Shown here one piece after another: positions 46,360 through 54,429 of a DNA stretch of 64,000 nucleotides; the stretch's first letter is position 1; the number at the start of each line of letters is the position of its first letter. A program made the translations under genes and the position numbers. The stretch lies in the NCBI GenBank assembly GCA_041649015.1, contig JBAZNU010000001.1, positions 496,001 to 560,000 on the forward strand, in the 5' to 3' direction. Under the pieces are notes generated by a model that worked only from the letters and a program-made list of their open reading frames with translations, searched no databases and had not been told where the DNA came from. Source of the DNA: Ignavibacteria bacterium. Lineage in GTDB: Bacteria > Bacteroidota > Ignavibacteria > Tepidaquicellales > Tepidaquicellaceae.

Positions 46360-47541
46360 ATGGACACAAAAAATCTTGGGATTAATTCTAAGCTTATTCA
46401 TGGAGGCGGTTACAAAGATCTATCGGGATGCGTAAACGTTCCAATATTTCAATCTTCTACGTTTCAATTTGAAAGCGTAGAAGAGGCGGCACTTTGTTTT
46501 AACGGAGAAAGCGACGGCTATATATATACAAGACTGGGGAACCCTACAATCAAAGTTCTTGAAAACATTATTACTGATCTTGAAAAGGGTTTTGGTGGTA
46601 TAGCCACAAGCTCGGGAATGGGAGCAGTTAATACTGTTTATATGGGGTTGTTAAAAAAAGGTGACCACATTATTAGCTCAGATGCTGTCTATGGTCCTTC
46701 AAGGGTTGTTATGGAAGAGTATTATTCAGGCTTTGGTATAGAGTCGTCATATGTTACCTCTTCAAACATAGAAAATATTATTAAAGCAATTAAACCAAAT
46801 ACAAGAGTATTGTATTTGGAAACTCCTGCAAATCCCACAATAGAAATAAGTGATTTAGAGGCTTGTGCAAAAATTGCAAAAGACAATAACTTGATAATGG
46901 TTGTTGACAACACTTTTTCAAGTCCCTACTTGCAAAGACCTCTGGAGTTTGGCGCTGATATTGTTTTACACTCGTTAACAAAATTTATTAATGGACATGC
47001 TGATATTGTTGGCGGTATCGTTGTAGCTAAAGAAGAATCAATGTATAAAAAACTTCGATCAACTATGATTAACCTTGGTTGTAATATGGACCCACACCAG
47101 GCATATTTTGTAATTAGAGGCATTAAAACACTTGGTATTCGAATAGAAAAAGCACAAGCAAGCGCTATGATAATTGCAGAATTTCTTGAAAAGCATGAAA
47201 AAGTAGAGTGGATAAAATATCCTGGACTTAAATCTCATCCACAGCACCAACTTGCTAAAAAACAGATGGACGGATTTGGCTCAATGATTAGCTTTGGCTT
47301 AAAAGGTGGATTTGAAGCAGGAAAAACTTTATTGAATAATGTTAAACTTGCAATGCTTGCAGTTTCTTTGGGAGGAGTTGAGTCTTTAATTGAACATCCG
47401 GCTTCTATGACACACTCTAAAATTTCAGCGAAAGATAAAATTAAAGCAGGGATAACAGACGGACTTGTAAGATACTCAGTGGGTATAGAAGATGTCAAAG
47501 ATTTAATTTCCGATCTAGAACAAGCATTTTCTAAAATTTAA
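46360..47541 (+). CDS. Trans-sulfuration PLP enzyme (cystathionine gamma-lyase/synthase or methionine gamma-lyase type)
   Basis: Cys/Met-metabolism PLP enzyme of 393 aa. Seen: KLIHGGGYKDLSGCVNVPIFQSSTFQF, YTRLGNPTIKVLE, SSGMGAVNTVY, VVDNTFSSPYLQRPLEFGADIVLHS and the PLP lysine in HSLTKFINGHADIVGG (about residue 206), then SLGGVESLIEHPASMTH. Gamma-lyase, gamma-synthase and methionine lyase cannot be told apart here. It starts a plus-strand run with NifX-like copy D, a small membrane protein and a ZIP transporter. Confidence 0.9.
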   Translation: MDTKNLGINSKLIHGGGYKDLSGCVNVPIFQSSTFQFESVEEAALCFNGESDGYIYTRLGNPTIKVLENIITDLEKGFGGIATSSGMGAVNTVYMGLLKKGDHIISSDAVYGPSRVVMEEYYSGFGIESSYVTSSNIENIIKAIKPNTRVLYLETPANPTIEISDLEACAKIAKDNNLIMVVDNTFSSPYLQRPLEFGADIVLHSLTKFINGHADIVGGIVVAKEESMYKKLRSTMINLGCNMDPHQAYFVIRGIKTLGIRIEKAQASAMIIAEFLEKHEKVEWIKYPGLKSHPQHQLAKKQMDGFGSMISFGLKGGFEAGKTLLNNVKLAMLAVSLGGVESLIEHPASMTHSKISAKDKIKAGITDGLVRYSVGIEDVKDLISDLEQAFSKI

Positions 47542-47586
47542 TAAAACATATTCTTACAATTAATCTTACTTAAAGGAAAACAAAAC

Positions 47587-47967
47587 ATGAAAATAGCAAT
47601 TCCTACTTATTCGGGTAAAATTGATGATCATTATGGTTATTGTGAATATTTTATGGTTTATACAACAAATGCAGAGAAAGATGTTATATGCGAAGAAATG
47701 ATAGCATCTCCCAACGGATGCGGTTGTCAGTCCGATATTGATAAGAAGTTATCACAAACAGGTGTTAAAATAATGCTTGCAGGAAATATTGGCAGCGGAG
47801 CAGTAAACAAATTAAACAACAGCGGAATAACGGTTGTCAGAGGGTGCTCCGGGGATATTCAAAATGTTTTGAGCGAATGGCTAAAGGGAAATATTAAGGA
47901 CAACGGTCAAATATGTAAAGATCACGAACATCATCACGAACGTGAACATAAACACGGTAATAATTGA
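47587..47967 (+). CDS. NifX-like protein with His-rich tail, copy D
   Basis: Protein of 126 aa, near-duplicate in layout of copy A: MKIAIPTYSGKIDDHYGYCEYFMVY, SPNGCGCQSDIDKKL, LAGNIGSGAVNKLNNSGITVVRGCSGDI, LKGNIKDNGQICKDHEH and a His/Glu tail. The HFGHC of copy A reads HYGYC here, so two ligand-type His are replaced by Tyr, while the CGC loop is kept. AAAGGAAAA upstream supports the start. It follows the PLP sulfur enzyme by 45 nt, echoing copy A's position after cysteine synthase. Confidence 0.88.
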   Translation: MKIAIPTYSGKIDDHYGYCEYFMVYTTNAEKDVICEEMIASPNGCGCQSDIDKKLSQTGVKIMLAGNIGSGAVNKLNNSGITVVRGCSGDIQNVLSEWLKGNIKDNGQICKDHEHHHEREHKHGNN

Positions 47968-48012
47968 AATTAGTAATCAAATATGATACATAATCATATT
48001 AAAAAAATAAAC

Positions 48013-48201
48013 ATGGTTGAAAATAATTCTGTTAAACTATCCCCTATAGGATACACAATAAAAGTGGTATCAAAATGGTTCGGCTTTACCGGTTTGTATG
48101 TAGCATTTTCGGTCTGTCCAGTCGGAATTGGCTCTGCAAGTATTATTGGGGCAGTATTTGTTTTATTTTTCAGGATTGGAGAATTTTATATAATTTTATA
48201 A
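48013..48201 (+). CDS. Small membrane protein, unknown
   Basis: Hypothetical 62-aa protein (from ATG 48013; an in-frame ATG at 47983 would add ten residues). It has a polar start (MVENNSVKLSPIGYTIKVVSK) and one or two hydrophobic segments separated by VCPVGIGSASIIG, ending GEFYIIL. I recognise no family. It is held as real because it fills the gap between NifX-like copy D and the ZIP gene in the same direction and keeps an open, membrane-like composition. It could be a short accessory subunit. Confidence 0.5.
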   Translation: MVENNSVKLSPIGYTIKVVSKWFGFTGLYVAFSVCPVGIGSASIIGAVFVLFFRIGEFYIIL

Positions 48202-48219
48202 AATCAAAAGTTTTAAAAA

Positions 48220-48966
48220 ATGAATGATTTATTAACAATAATAATTTTTGGTGTTTTAATAAGTGTGGTTTCTCTGTCCGGCGGAGTCATTATGCTATTT
48301 AAAAAGCAAACGCAGTCAAAACTTTTTTTACCACTTGTTGCCTTCTCCGCGGGCTCGCTCATAGGCGGCGCCTTTTTTATGATGATTCCAGAGGGTTTAA
48401 ATCATTTTAAAGATGTCAAAATGTTCTTCTTAATATTTGCTTCAGGCTTTAGTCTTTTCTTTGTATTAGAGCAGTTTTTACATTATCATCACTGTAAAAA
48501 AGCGGAAAGCGATTGCAGAAAGCCTATGTCCTATTTGATATTAATTGGAGACGGGCTTCATAATTTAATAGGAGGTTTGTCAATTTCGGGGCTGTTTCTT
48601 ATAGATTTTAATCTTGGCTTAATCGCATGGTTGGGCGCTGTCTTCCACGAAATTCCACAGGAGCTTGGCGATTTTGCAGCGCTTGTACACGCGGGATGGG
48701 ATAAGAAGAAAGCATTAATTTATAATCTGCTTTCATCTTCTACGTTTTTAATCGGCGGGTTCATCACTTATTTTATTGCGGATAAAATTGAAGTATCATT
48801 TCTTATACCATTTGCGGCGGGAAACTTCCTGTATATTGGAGCAACAGATTTAATTCCAGAAGTTAATAAACACACAACCATAAAAAACAATATTATTCAC
48901 GGTCTGTCATTTTTAATAGGTGTTACTTTGTTGTTTGCTCTTAGTTTATACCACAGCCATTCGTGA
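48220..48966 (+). CDS. ZIP family metal transporter
   Basis: Inner-membrane divalent-metal transporter of 248 aa with about eight helices. The binuclear metal-site helices are visible: GDGLHNLIGGLSISG (His, Asn) and AVFHEIPQELGDFAALVHAG (His, Glu, with GD). A His-containing loop LHYHHCKKAESDC follows helix 3, and the end is YHSHS. It likely imports Zn, Fe or another divalent ion. It ends the plus-strand run from 46360, giving the DUF134/NifX cluster a metal-supply gene. A bidirectional terminator follows. Confidence 0.92.
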   Translation: MNDLLTIIIFGVLISVVSLSGGVIMLFKKQTQSKLFLPLVAFSAGSLIGGAFFMMIPEGLNHFKDVKMFFLIFASGFSLFFVLEQFLHYHHCKKAESDCRKPMSYLILIGDGLHNLIGGLSISGLFLIDFNLGLIAWLGAVFHEIPQELGDFAALVHAGWDKKKALIYNLLSSSTFLIGGFITYFIADKIEVSFLIPFAAGNFLYIGATDLIPEVNKHTTIKNNIIHGLSFLIGVTLLFALSLYHSHS

Positions 48967-49030
48967 TAAACGTTAATAAACACTTTATAAGATAAAGGAA
49001 GCAGAGTACTTATAATGAGGTTACTTATTA

Positions 49031-49068
49031 AAACAACACTATAAGTCATTAAGTTATAGTGTTGTTTT
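49031..49068. terminator. Bidirectional terminator between ZIP and cytochrome genes
   Basis: Perfect 14-bp stem AAACAACACTATAA / TTATAGTGTTGTTT with loop GTCATTAAG; A-rich on one side, T-rich on the other, between convergent genes. Confidence 0.9.
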
Positions 49069-49095
49069 ATTAAAACGGGTACAACGCTTTAATCG

Positions 49096-50994
49096 TTATT
49101 TGATAAACATCATACGTTTGATTTCATAAAAACTTTCTGAGTGCAAGACACAGAAGAACATTCCTGAAGAAAGAGATTTAGCATCAAAGTCGGATTCATA
49201 AGAGCCCGGAATTAAATAACCTGCAAAAAGTGTCCGGACTTCTTTACCGAGAATATCATAAACCTTAAGACTTACGTATTCATTACCTTTCGGAACGTCG
49301 AACTTAATTTTTGTTGACGGGTTAAACGGATTCGGATAATTCTGATAAAGTTTAAATGATGAAGGTGTGTTGCCGGAGACAGGGTTAATACCTGTTATGA
49401 AAGGTGATGATACAGATTTCATTATAACAGGAGATTTATCTGCTGCGTTATAAAGGGCTACAAACTTCTCTATATCGGGCGAACTGATTCCCTGAATATA
49501 ATTTACTAATCCGGATGTAACAGTCTGATAACAGAGTTCGGCGGAAATTGTAAACTGCGCCCCGCCTGCGGCAGGTACTTTATAATAAATAACATCTTTG
49601 CCAGTACCCTGCGCGGCGCCGAGTCTGTTAAAGTTTGTGTCGTTAACTGCACCGCCCACAATAGCAACAGTATCATAGCTTGGATGGGATGTATTAAATC
49701 CTTTGGGCGGCAGACGATTATCTTTTAAGTAAGCCGCAGTTCTTAACAGGTTGAAAGTGAAATTCCCATTAACGTCTTTTAAAACACCTTCATATATCTG
49801 AACCTGATTTTGGTTAGTAATTTCAGAATAGTGCTGTTCGTAAAGCGAATCCAGACCAATGATTTCGCCCTGAGCATTCCAGTTTCCGGACTCAAAGACT
49901 GTGTTATTACTCTGGTCTTTTACTTTTAAATGAACCCACATTCGTCTGTACGGAATGCCCGTTGGTATTTTATGTCCTGTAAGATTTTCAACAGTTACGC
50001 CGATGTTCATAAACCCTGCGCTGTATGAGGGTGTAATGGCAATATTCACGGCGCTTTCCTTTAACATCTTTTCTGTGTAAACCAATGTAGTATCAAAGTT
50101 TGGTCCTGAAGCAGACAAGCGGAGCGAATCAATATTATTTTTCAGGACTCTATTCATAAATTTATTGCCGCCGCTAAATAGATGCTTCCAGAAAGGACTT
50201 CTTTTGGTTGTATCCCATGGGGGAATAGTGGAAATATCAATCGGTGTATTCGTAATAGGCATATGGCATGTCTGGCATGGGATGTTGTATGTTTTATACA
50301 TGCTGTTTTTCCACTCTATGTAAGGTGTCTGTTCGGGAAATGATCCGACGATTTGTCCTGCATAATTTATAGTGGGAGTGAACAATGTATGGCATGTAGC
50401 ACAAAGTTCTGAATTGTTCATATTAAGCGAATGCATTGTGAAATAATTAACGAATGTGACCATAGGCTGAGTGAAGGGATTCGGGTAAGGACCGTAAATA
50501 ATACGCTCAGTGGTTATGTTATATCCACCGCTATAGCTTGATGAAGAACCGAAGTTTGTGTTTTTAATCTGGTGGCATGAAGTACAGCTAACGCCGTCGT
50601 TAGCAAGCGTGTCTGCTTTCATTTGTGTCATTGTGTAACCTGAATCGCCATTCTGTATTGCCTGCCTGTGTCCCATCGGAGCGTGACATTTCGTACAAGT
50701 ACTTTCTATAACAAACTGGAATTGCGGATGAGTATGAATTTCTTCGGCCACGATTGCCCGCCAGAACGGGTCCTTAGACGCATTTCCCATCATAGATGAG
50801 CGCCAGTAAGTAACGGGTGAAATATCTACACCGTTTTCCGATAGTATTATTCCATCACCGGTGTGACAAGTTGCGCAGTTGCCTGAGCCGGAAAAGATAG
50901 ATGAAGTCTGAGTCGGCAAAGGGGTTTGCTGAGCCAGAGAAATATTCACAAGCAGCAGTGCAACAAATATTGAGATAGACGATAAGAATTTCAT
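49096..50994 (-). CDS. Exported multiheme cytochrome c with type IX sorting domain
   Basis: Secreted 632-aa protein. Signal peptide MKFLSSISIFVALLLVNISLAQ. Five CxxCH heme sites are visible: CATCHTGDG, CTKCHAPMGHR, CTSCHQ, CATCHTLF and CQTCHMP, all within about residues 35-270, preceded by SSIFSGSGN. The C-terminal half is beta-rich. The last 85 residues are a T9SS sorting domain (SFKLYQNYPNPFNPSTKIKF, LGKEVRTLFAGYL, basic end). This predicts a cell-surface electron carrier. It is alone, convergent with the ZIP gene and upstream-bordered by a 1.6-kb gene-poor region. Confidence 0.88.
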   Translation of the reverse strand: MKFLSSISIFVALLLVNISLAQQTPLPTQTSSIFSGSGNCATCHTGDGIILSENGVDISPVTYWRSSMMGNASKDPFWRAIVAEEIHTHPQFQFVIESTCTKCHAPMGHRQAIQNGDSGYTMTQMKADTLANDGVSCTSCHQIKNTNFGSSSSYSGGYNITTERIIYGPYPNPFTQPMVTFVNYFTMHSLNMNNSELCATCHTLFTPTINYAGQIVGSFPEQTPYIEWKNSMYKTYNIPCQTCHMPITNTPIDISTIPPWDTTKRSPFWKHLFSGGNKFMNRVLKNNIDSLRLSASGPNFDTTLVYTEKMLKESAVNIAITPSYSAGFMNIGVTVENLTGHKIPTGIPYRRMWVHLKVKDQSNNTVFESGNWNAQGEIIGLDSLYEQHYSEITNQNQVQIYEGVLKDVNGNFTFNLLRTAAYLKDNRLPPKGFNTSHPSYDTVAIVGGAVNDTNFNRLGAAQGTGKDVIYYKVPAAGGAQFTISAELCYQTVTSGLVNYIQGISSPDIEKFVALYNAADKSPVIMKSVSSPFITGINPVSGNTPSSFKLYQNYPNPFNPSTKIKFDVPKGNEYVSLKVYDILGKEVRTLFAGYLIPGSYESDFDAKSLSSGMFFCVLHSESFYEIKRMMFIK

Positions 50995-51131
50995 ACGAAT
51001 AATATTAAGTTACCTTTTAAGTTAGCAATTAACGGGTCACGAAAAAATGAATAAACAGCAAATAGATTTTTAGAGATGGAGCAAAGAAAAAGGGGCACAC
51101 TGAAATAACTGGTTTACAAGACTATATTTGA

Positions 51132-51171
51132 AGAGAATGTTTTTTCCGCGGAGTGCCCAGGGGGACAGAGT
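51132..51171 (+). repeat. CCGCGGAGTGCCCAG dispersed repeat, copy 1
   Basis: TTTTTCCGCGGAGTGCCCAG followed by GGGGACAGAG. It matches copy 2 at 51244 and a diverged copy at 56772. Confidence 0.75.
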
Positions 51172-51243
51172 AAAACAATTTGTTGAACAAAATATAATTT
51201 TAACTCAGAAGAAGGAATAGAACGCGGATTTTATAATTGTTAA

Positions 51244-51286
51244 GAGAGAATATTTTTCCGCGGAGTGCCCAGAGAGCCAGAGAAAA
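51244..51286 (+). repeat. CCGCGGAGTGCCCAG dispersed repeat, copy 2
   Basis: TTTTTCCGCGGAGTGCCCAG followed by AGAGCCAGAG, the same orientation as copy 1, 112 nt apart. Confidence 0.75.
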
Positions 51287-51486
51287 TAATTGATAATTGA
51301 TTATAGCAAAAAATTAATTACAATTTAGAAACGAAAAAAAGCACTTTTAAAGCAACTGAATATTAAGACCAATTTGAGTACAAGGAGGGTGCAAGATTAA
51401 GAAAAAGCGAAAGTGCAATTTCAGAACGTTTTAAGGGATTCAATATTTAAAAAATAACAGAGAAATTTTATCACCTATTTTACACA

Positions 51487-51685
51487 CTCCCTTCATTATT
51501 AATCACAACAAAAACCAAAACTTGGACACGGCGTTTTTTTGTCGATTTTTTTGTGCGGATTTTAAGGGAGAGAAAATACAGGGGTTTATTTTAAGAAAAA
51601 GATTTTTTTAAAGGGAAAAATATTTTTAAAATGAGAATTTTCGTGGCACAATTTCGAAAAATGTTGTGATTAATAATGAAGGGAG
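51487..51685. mobile_element. MITE-like element 1 with perfect 23-bp terminal inverted repeats
   Basis: Left end 51487-51509 begins CTCCCTTCATTATTAATCAC; right end 51663-51685 is its exact reverse complement. The 199-bp body has no open frame and is A/T-tract-rich. No obvious target duplication was seen. Confidence 0.75.
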
Positions 51686-51748
51686 CATGTTGGTTGAAAG
51701 TTCAATGTTTTTTAGTTAATAAATAACATCTGATTTTAGAAGATAGGA

Positions 51749-51940
51749 CTTTCATTATTAATCACAACGGAAACGAAAACTCTGACGCAGAAAATGAGAA
51801 AAATATTTTTTCAAAAATGAGGAAAGATGATAAAACGTGGATTTAAAATATTTGAAAATTTATAAAAACTAAAATGATGCTTCGGTTTGACGGAAAAATA
51901 TCAGAGTTTCCGAAAATGTTGTGACTATTAATGGAGGGAG
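51749..51940. mobile_element. MITE-like element 2, related to element 1
   Basis: Left end CTTTCATTATTAATCACAAC (51749-51768); right end 51918-51940 is an imperfect inverted copy. The inverted similarity continues inward (CGAAAACTCTGA against CGGAAACTCTGA), so the arms reach about 40 bp. Length 192 bp, same family as element 1 but more decayed. Confidence 0.68.
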
Positions 51941-51977
51941 AATATTAGCTTATAGTTGAAAGTTAATGGCTGTTAGT
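51941..51977 (+). repeat. Heptamer-register tract after MITE 2
   Basis: ATTAGCT, TATAGTT, GAAAGTT, AATGGCT, GTTAGTA-like units keep a 7-nt register, similar in style to the tract after sufB. Confidence 0.5.
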
Positions 51978-52106
51978 AAAAGAAGTAATCTCTAATTTGA
52001 TTAAGAATTATTTGTTTTGCATCAATATTACAATGAGAATAGAATAAAGAAATCTTGTTTAAATAGTTACTAACAAAACTTTTTGCATAATTCCAACAGC
52101 GAGTAA

Positions 52107-52226
52107 ATAACCAGTGACGATTATTCAAATGCCATTAAAAATGGTAATGTATTTATTGACGGTTGGACAGCCAGCCTAAACGGAACATTACAGAACTATA
52201 AAGAAGATGTGAAGGTTGTGTTTTAG
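52107..52226 (+). pseudogene. C-terminal remnant of an unidentified gene
   Basis: Thirty-nine codons with protein-like composition (ITSDDYSNAIKNGNVFIDGW, then TASLNGTLQNYKEDVKVVF) end in TAG at 52224-52226. The frame is closed upstream by TAA at 52104, so only the tail of a gene survives. I do not recognise the family. It stands at the left edge of the cassette-like region and shows that this DNA has lost gene parts. Confidence 0.5.
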
Positions 52227-52247
52227 CCAACGCATTTTGAGAGCACA

Positions 52248-52290
52248 TATGCAAACCACATAAGATGACACACAAGCCCAGGTTTGCATA
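52248..52290. repeat. 10-bp-arm inverted repeat in cassette-like region
   Basis: TATGCAAACC at 52248-52257 and its exact reverse complement GGTTTGCATA at 52281-52290, in a region otherwise free of genes. Confidence 0.6.
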
Positions 52291-52645
52291 AGAACTTGCA
52301 AAACCAACGCAGACAAAAATGGTTTTAAAGAATTCTTTGACCCTTCAAAAGAATAAAAAACGCAACGCACAACCAACACGCCAATGACACAGAAACTCAA
52401 TACTGACAATGGTTTGCAAGTACAGAGTACAGAAGGCCTTATGCTAACATGACATTTGCGAACATTCGCTTGAATAAATAATGGATAGTTATTACGCAGT
52501 ATTACATATTGATTTTTTAATATATTCAATATATTTTTATTAACATTCGTGAAATTGAACCGTTATCGGTAACCCAATGACGACAGTGCAGACCAATAGA
52601 TACTGTATTGAATAAAAGAGATTAAACAATCAGTAAACAAAAAAT

Positions 52646-52855
52646 ATGAGTAAAATAATTCCAGTAATTAACATGAAAGGTGGTATTGGCAAGACAACTC
52701 TTTCTGTAAATATTTCTTACATAATTGCAAGAATTCACAGCAAGAAAGTCTTACTTGTTGACATTGACCCACAATTCAACGCAACACAATTTCAAAATCA
52801 TTTCCTCTTAACATGCGAAAACCACTTTTTTCATGAGTACTTCAGCCGACAATAG
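52646..52855 (+). pseudogene. Truncated ParA/MinD-type ATPase
   Basis: Sixty-nine codons cover only the N-terminus of a ParA-like ATPase. The deviant Walker A is KGGIGKTTLSVN (about residues 11-22), with VLLVDIDPQFNATQF carrying Walker A' region features. The next residues (FLLTCENHFFHEYFSRQ) no longer look like ParA, and the frame stops at the cassette-like hairpin at about 52870. Full-length proteins are 200-270 aa, so this is a fragment cut by recombination. It is probably not functional in partition. Confidence 0.75.
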
Positions 52856-52869
52856 GGCAACCGGTAACA

Positions 52870-52992
52870 AGAGCTTGGCTCAATGGCGGGTGAAGTGGTT
52901 AATTGAACATTTTATCCCGCTTCAACTTTTGTAGTGTGTTAAAATGAAGTGCTCCGAAATCCACCACTGCGCCAAGGGCCAAAACGTTGAAC
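52870..52992. repeat. attC-like imperfect hairpin, copy 1
   Basis: TTGGCTCAATGGCG (52875-52888) pairs imperfectly with CGCCAAGGGCCAA (52970-52982). It ends with GTTGAAC (52986-52992), which fits the attC core GTTRRRY. It shares CAATGGCGGG and CCCGCTTC with copy 2 at 53823. Confidence 0.5.
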
Positions 52993-53018
52993 GTCATTCT
53001 AAATAAAAGACTATATAG

Positions 53019-53807
53019 ATGACAAATTTTAAAATATATAGATTCCCAGATTCAAGAGTAGCTAGCATTGATGTTTGTGAGATAGGAAAACAGAAACATC
53101 ATATTACAGGATTAATTGAAGTTGATGTTACATTGAGTAGAAAGAGGATTAGAGAGTATAATAATACTCATTCTAATAAAATATCATTTAATTCCTGGCT
53201 GATAAATGTAATTGCATGTACTATAAAGAAATATGAAACATCAAGCTCATATCTGATTGGAAAAAACAAACAGATAATTTTTGATGATATAAATGTCTCA
53301 ATTGTTGTAGAAAAAGATATAAAAGGCACAAAAGTGCCTATTCCGATGATTATTGAAAAAGCAAATGTGGTAAGTGTTGAATCTATAACAAAGCAAATTT
53401 CTGAGGCAAAAAATACAGAATTTACAGAAAAAGATATTGTACTTCTGAAGAAAACTCAAAAATTAGATAGAATTTACTATTTACTTCCAAGATTTATCAG
53501 AAGAAAATTTTGGAGATTTTTATTAAAGCACCCAAAATTAGCTTTTAGGAAAATGGGAAATGTTGCATTCACCTCAATTGGAATGATGGGAAAAGTAAAT
53601 GGGTGGTTTATACCTATTTCAGTACATCCTATTTGTTTTGGTATAAGTTCGATAATTAAGAAACCGTCAGTAATTGAAGATAGAATAGAAATAAGAGAAA
53701 TGCTAAAGATGTCAATTCTTTTAGACCATGATGTGATTGATGGAGCACCAATGGCACGCTTTATAAGCGAATTATCGAAAAATATAGAGACTGGATTAAA
53801 TATATAG
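53019..53807 (+). CDS. Stand-alone 2-oxoacid dehydrogenase acyltransferase (E2) catalytic-domain protein
   Basis: Protein of 262 aa matching only the catalytic domain of E2 acyltransferases (fold shared with chloramphenicol acetyltransferase). It shows VDVTLSRKRIREYN, SFNSWLINVIACTIK, VPIPMIIEKAN and the active-site motif DHDVIDGAPMARF (His with Asp-Gly). No lipoyl or E1/E3-binding domain precedes it. Residues about 165-185 (YLLPRFIRRKFWRFLLKHP) are a basic insertion. It lies alone between two attC-like hairpins, as a mobile gene cassette would. An acetyltransferase of small molecules is likelier than a dehydrogenase-complex subunit. Confidence 0.8.
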   Translation: MTNFKIYRFPDSRVASIDVCEIGKQKHHITGLIEVDVTLSRKRIREYNNTHSNKISFNSWLINVIACTIKKYETSSSYLIGKNKQIIFDDINVSIVVEKDIKGTKVPIPMIIEKANVVSVESITKQISEAKNTEFTEKDIVLLKKTQKLDRIYYLLPRFIRRKFWRFLLKHPKLAFRKMGNVAFTSIGMMGKVNGWFIPISVHPICFGISSIIKKPSVIEDRIEIREMLKMSILLDHDVIDGAPMARFISELSKNIETGLNI

Positions 53808-53822
53808 AAGCACGAACGCACA

Positions 53823-53947
53823 ACACGTAATATAGCCAATGGCGGGGACTGTAATAATTTGAAGGATTCTACCCCGCTTCGACGTTTGTGTCGGCGGACA
53901 GGAAGGAGGCCAGCAAACCGCCGCTGGCCATATTGACAACTGTTATG
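53823..53947. repeat. attC-like imperfect hairpin, copy 2
   Basis: AATATAGCCAATGGCGG (53829-53845) pairs with CCGCCGCTGGCCATATT (53918-53934), 14 of 17 positions. Outer boxes CACAACA and TGTTATG extend the symmetry. Central CCCCGCTTCGAC matches copy 1. Confidence 0.55.
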
Positions 53948-53970
53948 TTTAATATTTTAAAAACTGACAA

Positions 53971-54429
53971 ATGAAGATTAATGAATTAAATCCAAAACCA
54001 GACATTGAGAAAAGTGTTAAACTTAAAGAAACGTATGTAAAGTTTGATAAACTATTATTTGAATTGCGAAAAAGGGATTTGCCTGATGGACCGGTGATAT
54101 CTATTAATAAAGACATTGACAAGATGAACTCAACTTCTATTTCAGAAGATGATATGAGAAAATTAATAAAGAAGATACAATCAAGGATTATCCAAATGCT
54201 TGAAAAAGAACTTAAGCTGGTGCCAAAAAACTACTATAGAAATATCTGGGCAGGTCTTGGAATGGCTGCATTTGGTATTCCGATTGGTGCTGCTTTTGGT
54301 GCTAGCCTTGGAAATATGGCCTTTTTAGGTATTGGATTACCAATAGGGTTAGCAATTGGAATTGCTTTTGGTTCCGGAATGGATAAAAAAGCATTTGAAG
54401 AAGGAAGACAGCTTGATGTAGAAATTTAA
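53971..54429 (+). CDS. Glycine-zipper membrane-associated protein
   Basis: Protein of 152 aa, unknown function. The N-terminal two thirds are charged and helical (KLKETYVKFDKLLFELRKRD, DDMRKLIKKIQSRIIQMLEK). Residues about 92-135 form two hydrophobic segments with small-residue repeats (GLGMAAFGIPIGAAFGASLG, GIGLPIGLAIGIAFGSG), a glycine-zipper pattern that packs in membranes. A short polar tail follows. It lies after attC-like hairpin copy 2, in the same direction as the acyltransferase gene, and could be the next cassette. No toxin-antitoxin partner is visible. Confidence 0.65.
   Translation: MKINELNPKPDIEKSVKLKETYVKFDKLLFELRKRDLPDGPVISINKDIDKMNSTSISEDDMRKLIKKIQSRIIQMLEKELKLVPKNYYRNIWAGLGMAAFGIPIGAAFGASLGNMAFLGIGLPIGLAIGIAFGSGMDKKAFEEGRQLDVEI

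Larger units (their letters stand above)
50995..52106. other. Gene-poor region with dispersed repeats and MITE-like elements
   Basis: About 1.1 kb without a credible gene. It holds two copies of a CCGCGGAGTGCCCAG repeat (51132, 51244), two MITE-like inverted-repeat elements (51487, 51749) and a heptamer tract (51941). Confidence 0.7.

Noticed and set aside
38926..47967. NifX-like genes as evidence for nitrogen fixation
   Set aside because: No nifHDK, nifEN or nifB-type nitrogenase gene is present, and NifX-like domains are widespread in organisms that do not fix nitrogen.
52188..52529. Minus-strand 113-codon open frame
   Set aside because: Cys-rich, repetitive composition over a hairpin and repeats, no ribosome site, no family resemblance.
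52646..52855. Functional plasmid partition gene
   Set aside because: Only the N-terminal quarter of ParA remains and there is no parB or replication gene.
53019..53807. Subunit of a pyruvate dehydrogenase complex
   Set aside because: No lipoyl or peripheral-subunit-binding domain and no E1 or E3 genes nearby.
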